A DNA stretch of 64,000 nt from Novosphingobium indicum. Lineage in GTDB: Bacteria; Pseudomonadota; Alphaproteobacteria; Sphingomonadales; Sphingomonadaceae. Below are positions 8,890 through 17,051 of this stretch, piece by piece (position 1 is the first letter of the stretch; each line of letters opens with the position of its first letter). Below the pieces are notes generated by a model. It did no database searches and had not been told where the DNA came from. It saw only the letters and a list, made by a program, of their open reading frames with translations. Made by a program: the position numbers and the translations under genes. The DNA is taken from assembly GCF_014645195.1 (NCBI RefSeq), contig NZ_BMLK01000015.1, positions 51,194 through 115,193 of the forward strand, written 5' to 3'.

Positions 8890-9348
8890 ATGCGCGTCTA
8901 TCTGGTCATTGTCGATGAAAGCGAAGAGGCTCTTGTCGCCCTGCAGTTCGCAGCGCGCCGTGCTGCCAAGACCAACGGGGTGCTGCATCTTCTGGCTCTG
9001 GTCCCGCCGCAGGAATTCAATGCCTTCGCAGGTGTGCAGGCAACGATCGAGGAAGAAGCCCGCGCCCGCGCGGAAACCATGGTGACGGCCGCTGCCGGAA
9101 ACCTTCTCTCGCAGGGTGCGAAGATGCCGGTCATCGCCGTGCGCGTGGGTGAGGACATCAAGGTCGTGCGCGAATACCTGAAAGAGCACCCCGAAGTGTC
9201 GGCACTCGTGCTCGGAGCTGCCAAGGAAGGCGGCCCGGGCCCGCTGGTCGCGCACTTTACCGGCGCAGGCATGGCGCACATGATCTGTCCGGTCTTCGTC
9301 GTTCCCGGAAATCTCGATTCGGATGCGATAGAGCGCCTGAGCGAATAA
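8890..9348 (+). CDS. Universal stress protein (UspA family)
   Basis: 152-aa single Usp domain, cytoplasmic, probably ATP-binding. It starts with ATG at 8890 after AGAGGAG. The first strand (RVYLVIVDESEEA) and the C-terminal glycine-rich loop LGAAKEGGPGPLVAHF followed by PVFVVPG are the Usp landmarks for nucleotide binding. It is divergent from pdhC across 164 bp and convergent with rnr. The stress signal and partner cannot be read from sequence. Confidence 0.9.
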   Translation: MRVYLVIVDESEEALVALQFAARRAAKTNGVLHLLALVPPQEFNAFAGVQATIEEEARARAETMVTAAAGNLLSQGAKMPVIAVRVGEDIKVVREYLKEHPEVSALVLGAAKEGGPGPLVAHFTGAGMAHMICPVFVVPGNLDSDAIERLSE

Positions 9349-9363
9349 CAGCGCCGCTCAGGC
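9335..9363. terminator. Perfect 9-bp inverted repeat between convergent usp and rnr
   Basis: GCCTGAGCG (9335-9343) pairs with CGCTCAGGC (9355-9363) around an 11-nt loop that contains the usp stop. There is no U-tract on either strand, so it is only a possible terminator or 3'-end-stabilising hairpin. Confidence 0.4.
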
Positions 9364-9365
9364 TG

Positions 9366-11621
9366 CTAACGCTTCTTGCGCCCCTGATGGCGGATGTTCG
9401 AGGGACGACCGCGCTGGCCCACCATGTGGTTGCCGCGCTTCTTGAGCGGGACCGGACGGCCGCGCGGTTCAACCCGGCCGCCACCCTGCTCCAGTTCGAA
9501 CTTGAGTGCGCCGGTCAGCGGATTCGCTTCGGCAAGACGCAGACGCAGGAACTGGCCGATCGAATATGTCGTGCCGGTGTCGTCGCCCGAGAGGACGTGC
9601 GCCTTCTCGTCATAGTGAAAGCGCTCGTCGCCCAGCGTCGAGACTGGAACCAGCCCATCGCCGCCGAGCCCGACGATCGTCGCGAAGAAACCGAACTTCT
9701 GCACGCCGGTAATCCGGGTTTCGAACACCTCGCCGACACGGGCCGATAACCACGCGGCCACGTATCGATCGATCGTCTCGCGCTCGGCTTCCATGGCCCG
9801 GCGTTCGGCCTGGCTGATGGCGTCGCTGACCTTGCCAAGATCGTCGCGGTCCCGGTCGGACAGACCCGATGTGGCGGGGATGTCGCCCTGCGGCTTGGGC
9901 TGTTCGAGATGATAGGCGTCCACCAGCGCACGATGCACCAGAAGGTCGGCATAGCGGCGGATCGGCGATGTGAAGTGCGCATAGGAGCCTAGCGCGAGGC
10001 CGAAGTGGCCTTCGTTGCGCGGACCGTAATAGGCCTGCGTCTGACTGCGCAGCACCGCTTCCATGATCAGTGCCTTCTCGGCCTCGTCGCCGATGTCCTT
10101 GAGCATGCGGTTGAACAGGCCGGGCGTGATGACCTGCCCCAGTGCCAGACTCTTGCCGAAAGTGGCGAGGTAGTCCTTGAGCGCGACCAGCTTCTCGCGG
10201 CTTGGCGTCTCGTGAACCCGGTAGACCACGGGCGCGACCTTGGCTTCCAGAGCCTTGGCTGCCGCCACGTTGGCGGCGATCATGAAGTCCTCGACCACGC
10301 GGTGCGCGTCGAGACGCTCGCGAATGGCGATTTCGCTGATCCGCCCCTGCTCGTCGAGCTTGACGCGGCGTTCGGGCAGTTCGAGTTCAAGCGGATCGCG
10401 TTTCTTGCGCGCATGGGCCAGCGCCTTCCAGCAGGCCCAGAGGTTCTGGAGATTGGCCTCCGCTTTTCCCTCGTCGATCCGCGCCTGCGCCTCTTCGTAG
10501 GCAATCACTTCGTGGATGCGCACGATGGCCCGAGTAAAACGCCAGTCCTTGACCTTGCCCTCGCCATCGATCTTGAGATGGCAGGCCATGGCCGCGCGGT
10601 CATCGCCGGCGCGCAGCGAGCAGACGTCTGCGGAAAGCACTTCTGGCAGCATCGACACGACGCGGTCGGGAAAATACACCGAGTTGCCACGCCGCCGCGC
10701 CTCGCGGTCGATCTCGCCACCGGGGCGGACGTAGAACGAGACGTCGGCAATGGCGATCAGGGCATCGAAGCCCCCTTCCCCGTCGGGTTCCGCCCAGATC
10801 GCATCGTCATGGTCGCGCGCGTCACTGGGATCGATGGCGATGATCGGCAGATGGCGCAGGTCTTCCCGCTTTTCGACGCTAAGCGGCATCTTCGCGGCTC
10901 GTTCCGCTTCGGCAAGCGTCTCTTCGGAAAACACATTGGGAATGCCGTGCTTGTGAATGGCGATCAGGCTGAACGACTTGGCCGCCAGCGGTTCGCCGAG
11001 TACCTCTGTGACCTTGACCGAAGCGCGCGCGGATCTTCCGACCGGCTCGGCAAGCACGAGTTCGCCGGCTTCGGCGCCGCCCAGGTCGGACACGGCCGAC
11101 GAATGCCGGATGCGCTTGTCGACCGGCGCCAGCCAGGCCTTGCCTGCCTTGTCGATCTCGATGACGCCCAGCACCTGTTCCGACCGCAGCGCCAGCTTCT
11201 TCATCGGGTAGGCGCGCCAGCCTGTATTGCTTTCCTCGGTTCGCGAGAGAACACGGTCGCCCTTCTTGAGCGCGCTGCCTCGTCCTTTCTCGATCAAGCG
11301 GATCCTCGGGGGCGGTGAAGCGTCCTCGGGCTGCCAGGTATCGGGCACGGCGATAGCTTCGCCTTCGTCGATATCGACGATGCGCAGCACTGTCACTTTC
11401 GGTAACCCGCCCATTTTGTGAAAGGCGGTGCGCTTGCCGTCGATCAGGCCTTCCTCCGACATATCCTTGAGCAGGGCCTTGAGCTGGATTTTCTCCTGCC
11501 CTTTCAGCCCGAACTCGCGCGCGATTTCACGCTTGCCGGCGGGAACCGGCGAGTTCTGGATGAAGTCGAGGATCTGCTTGCGCGTCGGCAGGCCTGGTGC
11601 GGGCCGTTTCTTGGGAGCCAT
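9366..11621 (-). CDS. rnr: Ribonuclease R (3'-5' exoribonuclease, RNB family)
   Basis: Processive hydrolytic exonuclease that degrades structured RNA. The ATG at 11621 gives 751 aa; an open frame continues upstream but has no family-like sequence. Order: N-terminal winged-helix segment (about 10-70), cold-shock-type domains, RNB catalytic domain with the metal-binding aspartate cluster DPSDARDHDD, an S1 domain near 620-705, and a basic tail rich in Arg, Lys and Gln that would bind RNA. It is isolated by convergence with usp and lies 58 bp after the M28 peptidase gene. Confidence 0.96.
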   Translation of the reverse strand: MAPKKRPAPGLPTRKQILDFIQNSPVPAGKREIAREFGLKGQEKIQLKALLKDMSEEGLIDGKRTAFHKMGGLPKVTVLRIVDIDEGEAIAVPDTWQPEDASPPPRIRLIEKGRGSALKKGDRVLSRTEESNTGWRAYPMKKLALRSEQVLGVIEIDKAGKAWLAPVDKRIRHSSAVSDLGGAEAGELVLAEPVGRSARASVKVTEVLGEPLAAKSFSLIAIHKHGIPNVFSEETLAEAERAAKMPLSVEKREDLRHLPIIAIDPSDARDHDDAIWAEPDGEGGFDALIAIADVSFYVRPGGEIDREARRRGNSVYFPDRVVSMLPEVLSADVCSLRAGDDRAAMACHLKIDGEGKVKDWRFTRAIVRIHEVIAYEEAQARIDEGKAEANLQNLWACWKALAHARKKRDPLELELPERRVKLDEQGRISEIAIRERLDAHRVVEDFMIAANVAAAKALEAKVAPVVYRVHETPSREKLVALKDYLATFGKSLALGQVITPGLFNRMLKDIGDEAEKALIMEAVLRSQTQAYYGPRNEGHFGLALGSYAHFTSPIRRYADLLVHRALVDAYHLEQPKPQGDIPATSGLSDRDRDDLGKVSDAISQAERRAMEAERETIDRYVAAWLSARVGEVFETRITGVQKFGFFATIVGLGGDGLVPVSTLGDERFHYDEKAHVLSGDDTGTTYSIGQFLRLRLAEANPLTGALKFELEQGGGRVEPRGRPVPLKKRGNHMVGQRGRPSNIRHQGRKKR

Positions 11622-11679
11622 GTTGCTGCAATGGGGGGTGGCACGCCCGAATGCAATGGCCCCCCGCCCAAGCTGCGGA

Positions 11680-13035
11680 CTACTTCTGCTCGAGAGGCCT
11701 GAAACCGCCGCCGGGGACCGCAGCCGCAATCGGGCTTTCGCTGCCGTCCGCCGCGACCGAGCTTACCCCGATGATCCAGTCGTCCCCGCGCAAGCCATCC
11801 AGTTTGGCGTGGGTCATTTCGGTGCCAGCCACCACAGGCTCCGCTTCCCAGCCTGCAGCCGTCGTGCGCCGCTTCCAGACATTGTAGCTGACGGCGCCGG
11901 GCACCGGCTGCCAGGTGACGTCTGTCCAGGTCTTCACAGCCGCATCGGCCTCGGGTGCCGGTGGCGTCGGCGCCTTGGCCAGCTCCGCGAGGCTGGCGAC
12001 ATTAAGCCTTGTAACCTTGGCGAGATAAGGAAAATCCATCTCGTCCACCGTGTCTCCGTACGTCACGCCGTCTTCGGTGCGCAGGTCCTGATGCTGATGC
12101 TCGTAGTCCTCCACCGCAACGGTGAAGCGCACCGCAGGGTAGCCATGTTCGAGGAACGGCAACTGGTCCCCGCCGCGCCCCATGCGATCGGCCCGCCAAA
12201 TCTGCCGCACGTCGAGATCGTCCTGCACGCCGTCCGCCAGTCCAGTGATATAGCGGGAGAGGTTGCGGCCGGGGCTGTCGTTCTCGCCACCAAAACGGCG
12301 CGCTGCCGCGCGGGTCTCGTCGGTCGCATCCGCACGCGGTCCTTCGGAAAACAGACGGACGTGCGTGTCATCGCAGTAGCCGTCCGATCCGCACGATCCG
12401 CCGACGATGTCGTTGTTGAGCACCGCCTTCACGGTCCAGCCCTGCTGCGTGGCATAGTCGGCCAGCAGCTTGCCGCCGAAGAGGCCCTGCTCCTCGCCCG
12501 AGAGGACGGCATAGACGATCGTCGTCGGGAATTTATGCTGTGAAAGGACGCGGGCCGCTTCGAGGACGAGAGCCGTGCCCGATCCGTCGTCATTGGCGCC
12601 GGGGGCGTCGCTCTTGGCATCCATGACGTCGCTGGCACGGCTGTCGATGTGGCCCTGGACGATGACGACTTCGTTCGGTCGCTCGGTGCCCCGCTGGATC
12701 GCGACAACATCCACGAGCCGCACCGGATCGGGAATGCGCGATCCGCTCACCATGGTTTCCGGGGTCGCGATTTCTAGGCAGCCGCCGCACGCCTTCGAAC
12801 TCGCGCGAAACTGGTCTTCAGCCCAGCGCCTTGCGGCACCGATGCCGCGACGCGCGTCGGTCTGCGAAGACAAGGTATGGCGTGTGCCGAAACCGACCAG
12901 CGCCTCCACGTCGGCGCGAAGCCGGTCCTGCGAGACTGCGTCGCTGACCGCATCCGGGGCTTCTGCGAACGCAGCGGTCGTGACGAAAGGAAGAGCGCAG
13001 AGGCCAAGGGCGAGCGGGGAAAAATACTTAATCAT
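11680..13035 (-). CDS. Secreted M28-family zinc aminopeptidase
   Basis: 451-aa exported metallopeptidase. The ATG at 13035 starts a clean signal peptide ending near AAFA (21-24); an ATG at 13047 is the alternative. Two-zinc ligands of clan MH are visible: H129 (QGHID), D149 in GANDDGSG, E181/E182 (SGEEQG), D209 (NNDIVGG) and a late His in YEHQHQD. Residues C83 and C86 may form a disulfide. The last ~90 residues (WTDVTWQPVPGAVSYNV) look like a fibronectin type III-like domain. Substrate and physiological role are unknown; peptide scavenging is a guess. Confidence 0.88.
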   Translation of the reverse strand: MIKYFSPLALGLCALPFVTTAAFAEAPDAVSDAVSQDRLRADVEALVGFGTRHTLSSQTDARRGIGAARRWAEDQFRASSKACGGCLEIATPETMVSGSRIPDPVRLVDVVAIQRGTERPNEVVIVQGHIDSRASDVMDAKSDAPGANDDGSGTALVLEAARVLSQHKFPTTIVYAVLSGEEQGLFGGKLLADYATQQGWTVKAVLNNDIVGGSCGSDGYCDDTHVRLFSEGPRADATDETRAAARRFGGENDSPGRNLSRYITGLADGVQDDLDVRQIWRADRMGRGGDQLPFLEHGYPAVRFTVAVEDYEHQHQDLRTEDGVTYGDTVDEMDFPYLAKVTRLNVASLAELAKAPTPPAPEADAAVKTWTDVTWQPVPGAVSYNVWKRRTTAAGWEAEPVVAGTEMTHAKLDGLRGDDWIIGVSSVAADGSESPIAAAVPGGGFRPLEQK

Positions 13036-13104
13036 GGCCGGCGACATTCGCCGGAAGCGGCACCGATGGCAAGGGGCCGGTATTCGCAAAAAAGTTCTGC
13101 GGTT

Positions 13105-13701
13105 TCAGAGGTGCTCGGGTTCGGGCCCGTAGATGTTGTCACCATCGCTCGACGGCCAGATGCCGAAGACAATGACCAGAAGGATCGGCACCCAACTCAG
13201 CAACCCGCTGAGGGCGTACTTGGTGCGATGGGCCTGCACGGCAACCTGCATCGCGGTCGGATCTTCAGTTTTCAATGATCCGACAAACGAGACCATTTCC
13301 CCGATCATCCCGATCGTGAGCGCGACCGAAAGCAGCTGGAGCCCGACAGCGACACCGGCGATCCATCCGGGCTTGTTCGAATCGTGCAGTCTGCGCGTGA
13401 AGGACGCGGCCAGCAGCATCGTCATGAGAAACGACATGATCACCGATCCCCACATCGAGATACGGATCATGTTGCCCATGCCGGACATGACGTTCTGCTG
13501 GATTGCAGCTTCGTCCGCACCGTCGCGAGCCGCCTGAAAGGCATCCACGGCAATCGCGCCACCGGCCACGATCGACAGCCCGAACGAGAACAGCGCGTAA
13601 ACGATCGCCAGAAACAGAAGGTAGAACCAGAAAGTGGAACGCGAATCGCGTCCGGAAATATTCGCCAGGTTGGTGAGATTGTGCCGGATCGCCTCGAACA
13701 T
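13105..13701 (-). CDS. DUF805 integral membrane protein
   Basis: 198-aa inner-membrane protein starting at the ATG at 13701, which has GGAGAGGA just upstream; the ATG 15 nt earlier has none. DUF805 hallmarks are present: GRDSRSTFWFYLL near the N-terminus, RRLHDSNKPGW in the middle and the terminal N-x-YGP. Four hydrophobic segments are visible. The loop between the first and second is longer than in minimal DUF805 proteins. Function of the family is not established. It lies 23 bp downstream of proS... reading in the same direction, so co-transcription is likely. Confidence 0.88.
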   Translation of the reverse strand: MFEAIRHNLTNLANISGRDSRSTFWFYLLFLAIVYALFSFGLSIVAGGAIAVDAFQAARDGADEAAIQQNVMSGMGNMIRISMWGSVIMSFLMTMLLAASFTRRLHDSNKPGWIAGVAVGLQLLSVALTIGMIGEMVSFVGSLKTEDPTAMQVAVQAHRTKYALSGLLSWVPILLVIVFGIWPSSDGDNIYGPEPEHL

Positions 13702-13724
13702 CGCGTTCCTCTCCATTTGTCTGG

Positions 13725-15263
13725 TCAGTAAGCCCTTGCGATGTATATCCTTTCCACCGCAGGACGTCCTGTGAAAATACAGTCACCGCTGACCGGTTCC
13801 GCTTCGAGCGGCGTGTTGCGCATTGTCAGTTTGAGCGCTTTCAGCTTCTGAATGACGGCCTCCAGCTCATCACCCGTCGGACGTGCCCATTTCGCTTCGA
13901 CCCAGCCCGGATAGCGCTTGTCGGGCGCGAAATAGGCTTCAACTTCGGCGAAAGTGGAAACGCGGGTGATCTCGGCATCGCGCTTGGCCTTGGCCTCTTC
14001 GAAGAGCGCCGACTGGATCTCTTCGAGTTCACCGGCCGCGCGGTTGACGAAATCGTCCTTGGGCAGGCCAACGAAGTTCGCCTTGGCCGCATCGTTCCAG
14101 AGCTTGTCGCGGCGCAGCATCGAGACCTGACCACCAGCAGCGTCGCGCCCGCCGATCTCGAGGATGAGCGGAACGCCCTTCTTCACCCAGCTCCAGCGCT
14201 TCTGCGTCGCCTTGCCGGGACGCTTGTCGAGCAGAACGCGCACAGGCTCGCCAAAGGCTGACTGCCCGACCAGTGCCTTGCGCAGATCTTCGCAATAGGC
14301 GAGCAGCTCGGCGTCCTCTGGTTTGTCGCGCAGCATTGGCAGGATGACGATCTGGTGCGGCGCCACCATCGGCGGCACCCGCAGGCCATCATCGTCCCCA
14401 TGGGTCATGATCAGGCCGCCGATCATGCGGGTCGAGGTGCCCCATGAAGTCGTGTGGCAGTACTGCTGGGCGCCTTCGCTGTCCTGATACTGGATGCCGG
14501 CCGCATGGGCGAAGCCGGTGCCCAGATAGTGCGAGGTGCCCGCCTGAAGCGCCTTGCCGTCCTGCATCATGGCTTCGATCGAATAGGTCGCCACCGCCCC
14601 GGGGAAGCGCTCGTTCTCAGGCTTCTCGCCGGCGATCACCGGCATGGCCAGTTCGGTCTCTGCGAAATCGCGGTACATTTCGAGCGCGCGCAGCGTCTCT
14701 TCCATCGCGCCCTCGCGGTCGGCATGCGCCGTGTGGCCCTCCTGCCAGAGGAACTCGCTGGTGCGCAGGAACATGCGGGTGCGCATTTCCCAGCGCACGA
14801 CATTGGCCCACTGGTTGGTCAGCAGCGGCAAGTCGCGCCAGGACTGGATCCAGCGCGACATGGCCGCTCCAATCACCGTTTCCGAGGTCGGACGCACGAT
14901 GAGCGGCTCTTCCAGTTTCGCTTCGGGATCGGGCACGAGGCCGCCTTCGCCGTCACCGATCAGGCGGTGGTGCGTGACGACCGCCATTTCCTTGGCAAAG
15001 CCTTCGACATGCTCCGCTTCCTTCGCGAAGTACGAGAGCGGAATGAAAAGCGGGAAGTAGCAGTTGTCGACGCCGGCGGCCTTGATCCGGTCGTCCATCC
15101 GGCGCTGCATGCGTTCCCAGATCCCGTAGCCCCACGGCTTGATGACCATGCAGCCGCGGACGCCGGACTCCTCGGCCATTTCAGCCTCGGAGATGACTTC
15201 CTGATACCATAGGGCGAAATCGTCCTCGCGCTTGGTCGAGAGGGCGTGACGGATGGCAGACAC
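13725..15263 (-). CDS. proS: Prolyl-tRNA synthetase, archaeal/eukaryotic-like type
   Basis: Class II synthetase charging tRNA-Pro. It starts with GTG at 15263 preceded by AGGAAGAG and has 512 aa. Motif 2 (RWEMRTRMFLRTSEFLWQEG) and motif 3 (GLIMTHGDDDGLRVPP) are clear, with only a short stretch between them instead of the ~180-residue editing insert of the bacterial type. After the anticodon-binding domain comes an extra C-terminal domain ending in a terminal tyrosine (IYIARAY), as in archaeal and eukaryotic ProRS. It lies alone between phaR and the DUF805 gene. Confidence 0.93.
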   Translation of the reverse strand: MSAIRHALSTKREDDFALWYQEVISEAEMAEESGVRGCMVIKPWGYGIWERMQRRMDDRIKAAGVDNCYFPLFIPLSYFAKEAEHVEGFAKEMAVVTHHRLIGDGEGGLVPDPEAKLEEPLIVRPTSETVIGAAMSRWIQSWRDLPLLTNQWANVVRWEMRTRMFLRTSEFLWQEGHTAHADREGAMEETLRALEMYRDFAETELAMPVIAGEKPENERFPGAVATYSIEAMMQDGKALQAGTSHYLGTGFAHAAGIQYQDSEGAQQYCHTTSWGTSTRMIGGLIMTHGDDDGLRVPPMVAPHQIVILPMLRDKPEDAELLAYCEDLRKALVGQSAFGEPVRVLLDKRPGKATQKRWSWVKKGVPLILEIGGRDAAGGQVSMLRRDKLWNDAAKANFVGLPKDDFVNRAAGELEEIQSALFEEAKAKRDAEITRVSTFAEVEAYFAPDKRYPGWVEAKWARPTGDELEAVIQKLKALKLTMRNTPLEAEPVSGDCIFTGRPAVERIYIARAY

Positions 15264-15329
15264 GGGTGCTCTTCCTGTGATTGTGTTGTGCTTGCGGAGG
15301 ACCGTCCTCCGAAGCGCACCCGCTGGCCT

Positions 15330-15893
15330 TTATTTGCCTAGCGCGTCAAGCTTCTTCTGCATCTCGGCCATCTGCTCCTTGAGCGCGCTGAGATCGCCGG
15401 TCTCTTCGCTGGCCGGCCCGGCAGTCTTGCCTTCGCCCTTTTCCGCGCCTGGCATGAAGGCAGCCGAGGCGGCACGGAACATCGCCATGTTCTGCTCTGC
15501 AAGCTTGGCAAGCGGGTTGTTACCCAGACTGTCCTCGAACGCCTTGGCGAGCTTCGCCTGATTGGCGCGGAAGTTTTCCATAGAAGCTTCGAGATAATGC
15601 GGCATCAGCGACTGCATCGAGTTGCCGTACATGCTGATGAGTTCGCGAAGGAAGCTGACCGGCAGCATCTGCTCGCCGTTCGATTCCTCTTCCATGATGA
15701 TCTGGGTCAGGATCGTATGGGTAATGTCGGTGCCAGACTTGGCATCGAGGACTTTGTAGTCGACACCTTCGCGGGTCATCTTCGCGAGGTGATCGAGCGT
15801 GATGTAGCTCGAAGACCGCGTGTTGTAGAGACGCCGGTTCGCATATTTCTTGATGATTACGGTGTCGTCGTCACCCTTAGCCGCATCAGCCAT
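15330..15893 (-). CDS. phaR: PhaR, polyhydroxyalkanoate synthesis regulator
   Basis: 187-aa DNA-binding regulator that represses phasin and PHA genes and senses PHA polymer. It begins at ATG 15893 after AGGATAGG. The N-terminal PHB/PHA accumulation regulator domain is clear (IIKKYANRRLYNTRSSSYITLDHL, written here as family landmark KYANRRLYNT, residues 16-25), followed by the second domain (TILTQIIMEEE...LRELISMYG) and a coiled-coil-like C-terminus (LKEQMAEMQKKLDALGK). No PHA synthase or phasin gene is in the window. A TGC-rich palindrome upstream may be its own operator. Confidence 0.93.
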   Translation of the reverse strand: MADAAKGDDDTVIIKKYANRRLYNTRSSSYITLDHLAKMTREGVDYKVLDAKSGTDITHTILTQIIMEEESNGEQMLPVSFLRELISMYGNSMQSLMPHYLEASMENFRANQAKLAKAFEDSLGNNPLAKLAEQNMAMFRAASAAFMPGAEKGEGKTAGPASEETGDLSALKEQMAEMQKKLDALGK

Positions 15894-15965
15894 TGCCTAT
15901 CCTGCTCCATCCCAGTCCTTAATGTGTACACGTTACCATTCAGGGATATCGCGATGCAACACAAA

Positions 15966-15979
15966 TTGCTGCGCAGCAA
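15966..15979 (-). promoter_or_regulatory. Candidate PhaR operator upstream of phaR
   Basis: Perfect 14-bp palindrome TTGCTGCGCAGCAA, 73 bp upstream of the phaR start. PhaR of Paracoccus is known to bind TGC-rich palindromes (CTGC-spacer-GCAG), and a further TGCAA lies at 15954-15958. Autoregulation is inferred. The spacer-less CTGC/GCAG arrangement differs from the reported 3-4 nt spacing. Confidence 0.4.
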
Positions 15980-15998
15980 AAGAAGCTATTAACGCTAT

Positions 15999-17051
15999 TT
16001 AACGGCCAAACCTGCGACCAAGTACCGTGAGCAGCTCGTATTGGGACAAACCGGTAGCCGCCGAGGCTTCAGGCAGGGAATAATCAGCGCTCACCCAGTC
16101 GCCTTCATGCACGTTCGGGGCGTCACTGAGATCGATCACGGTCATGTCCATGCTGACCCGTCCGACAACGGGAAGTTGCTGCCCTGCGGCATGAAAGGAC
16201 CCGGTTTTCGACCATAGCCGCAAGTATCCGTCGGCATAGCCCAGGGCGATCGTACCAGTGCGCATCGGTCGGGGCGCGGTGAAAGTGGCGTTGTAGCCGA
16301 TCGTCTCACCCGCAGCGACGTCGCGTACTTGCATGATGGCGGCTTGCGGCGTGACCACTTGCCTGATCGTCCCGGCCATATCCTCACGCGGCACGCCGCC
16401 ATAGAGCGCAACGCCCGGCCGCGTAAGATCTCCGTGGTAAGCGCTGCCCAGCGCGATGCCGGCACTGTTGCAGAGGCTGGAGCGCTGGTGCGGAATCACG
16501 GCGCAGGCATCGCGCCACCGCTTGCACTGGATCGGATTGATGTCACTTGGCTCCTCGGCCGATACGAGATGCGACATCAGCACGTCGATATCGAGCGAGG
16601 CGAGCAGGTCGTCGCCGATCTGCGATAGCGGCAGACCCAGACGGTTCATGCCGGTGTCGACCATGAGGTCACATCGCCCGCCCCCGGCCGCCAGCCAGCG
16701 TCGTGCCTGATCGAGCGAGTTGATGACCGGCTTCACGCCGCAGGCAACGGCGAACGCCGCATCGGCATCGGTGAGCGGCCCATGCAGGACCGAAACCGAA
16801 CCGGGTGCAACCACGTCGAGCAGGTCAGGCACTTCGGACCAGTGCGCCACGAAGAAGTCGTGACAGCCCGCGGCATGCAATACCGGCACGACCTGGCGCG
16901 CGCCCACGCCATAGCCGTCAGCCTTAACCGCCGCCCCGGCGCGGGCATTGCCGGACAGGTGATCAAGCGCCTGCCAATTCGCTTTCAGGGCATCGGGATC
17001 GAAGCCGAGCCTCAGGGCCGGCGCGGGAACGTCAGGACGCATCTTCACCAT
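15999..17051 (-). CDS. alr: Alanine racemase
   Basis: PLP enzyme that makes D-alanine for peptidoglycan. 350 aa from ATG 17051 (ATG 17042 is an alternative three codons in). The PLP lysine is in AAVKADGYGVG (near residue 43), and the barrel ends before a C-terminal beta domain with GYADGYLR and VSMDMTVIDLSD. The length is at the short end of the family. The start lies inside the end of the transporter gene (20-bp overlap), so it may be translated by coupling. It may feed the cell-wall enzymes encoded elsewhere. Confidence 0.93.
   Translation of the reverse strand: MVKMRPDVPAPALRLGFDPDALKANWQALDHLSGNARAGAAVKADGYGVGARQVVPVLHAAGCHDFFVAHWSEVPDLLDVVAPGSVSVLHGPLTDADAAFAVACGVKPVINSLDQARRWLAAGGGRCDLMVDTGMNRLGLPLSQIGDDLLASLDIDVLMSHLVSAEEPSDINPIQCKRWRDACAVIPHQRSSLCNSAGIALGSAYHGDLTRPGVALYGGVPREDMAGTIRQVVTPQAAIMQVRDVAAGETIGYNATFTAPRPMRTGTIALGYADGYLRLWSKTGSFHAAGQQLPVVGRVSMDMTVIDLSDAPNVHEGDWVSADYSLPEASAATGLSQYELLTVLGRRFGR

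Noticed and set aside
15985..16003. CtrA-like half-sites TTAA...TTAAC near the alr stop
   Set aside because: Spacer is 6 nt instead of 7 and it overlaps a stop codon downstream of alr, far from the phaR start.
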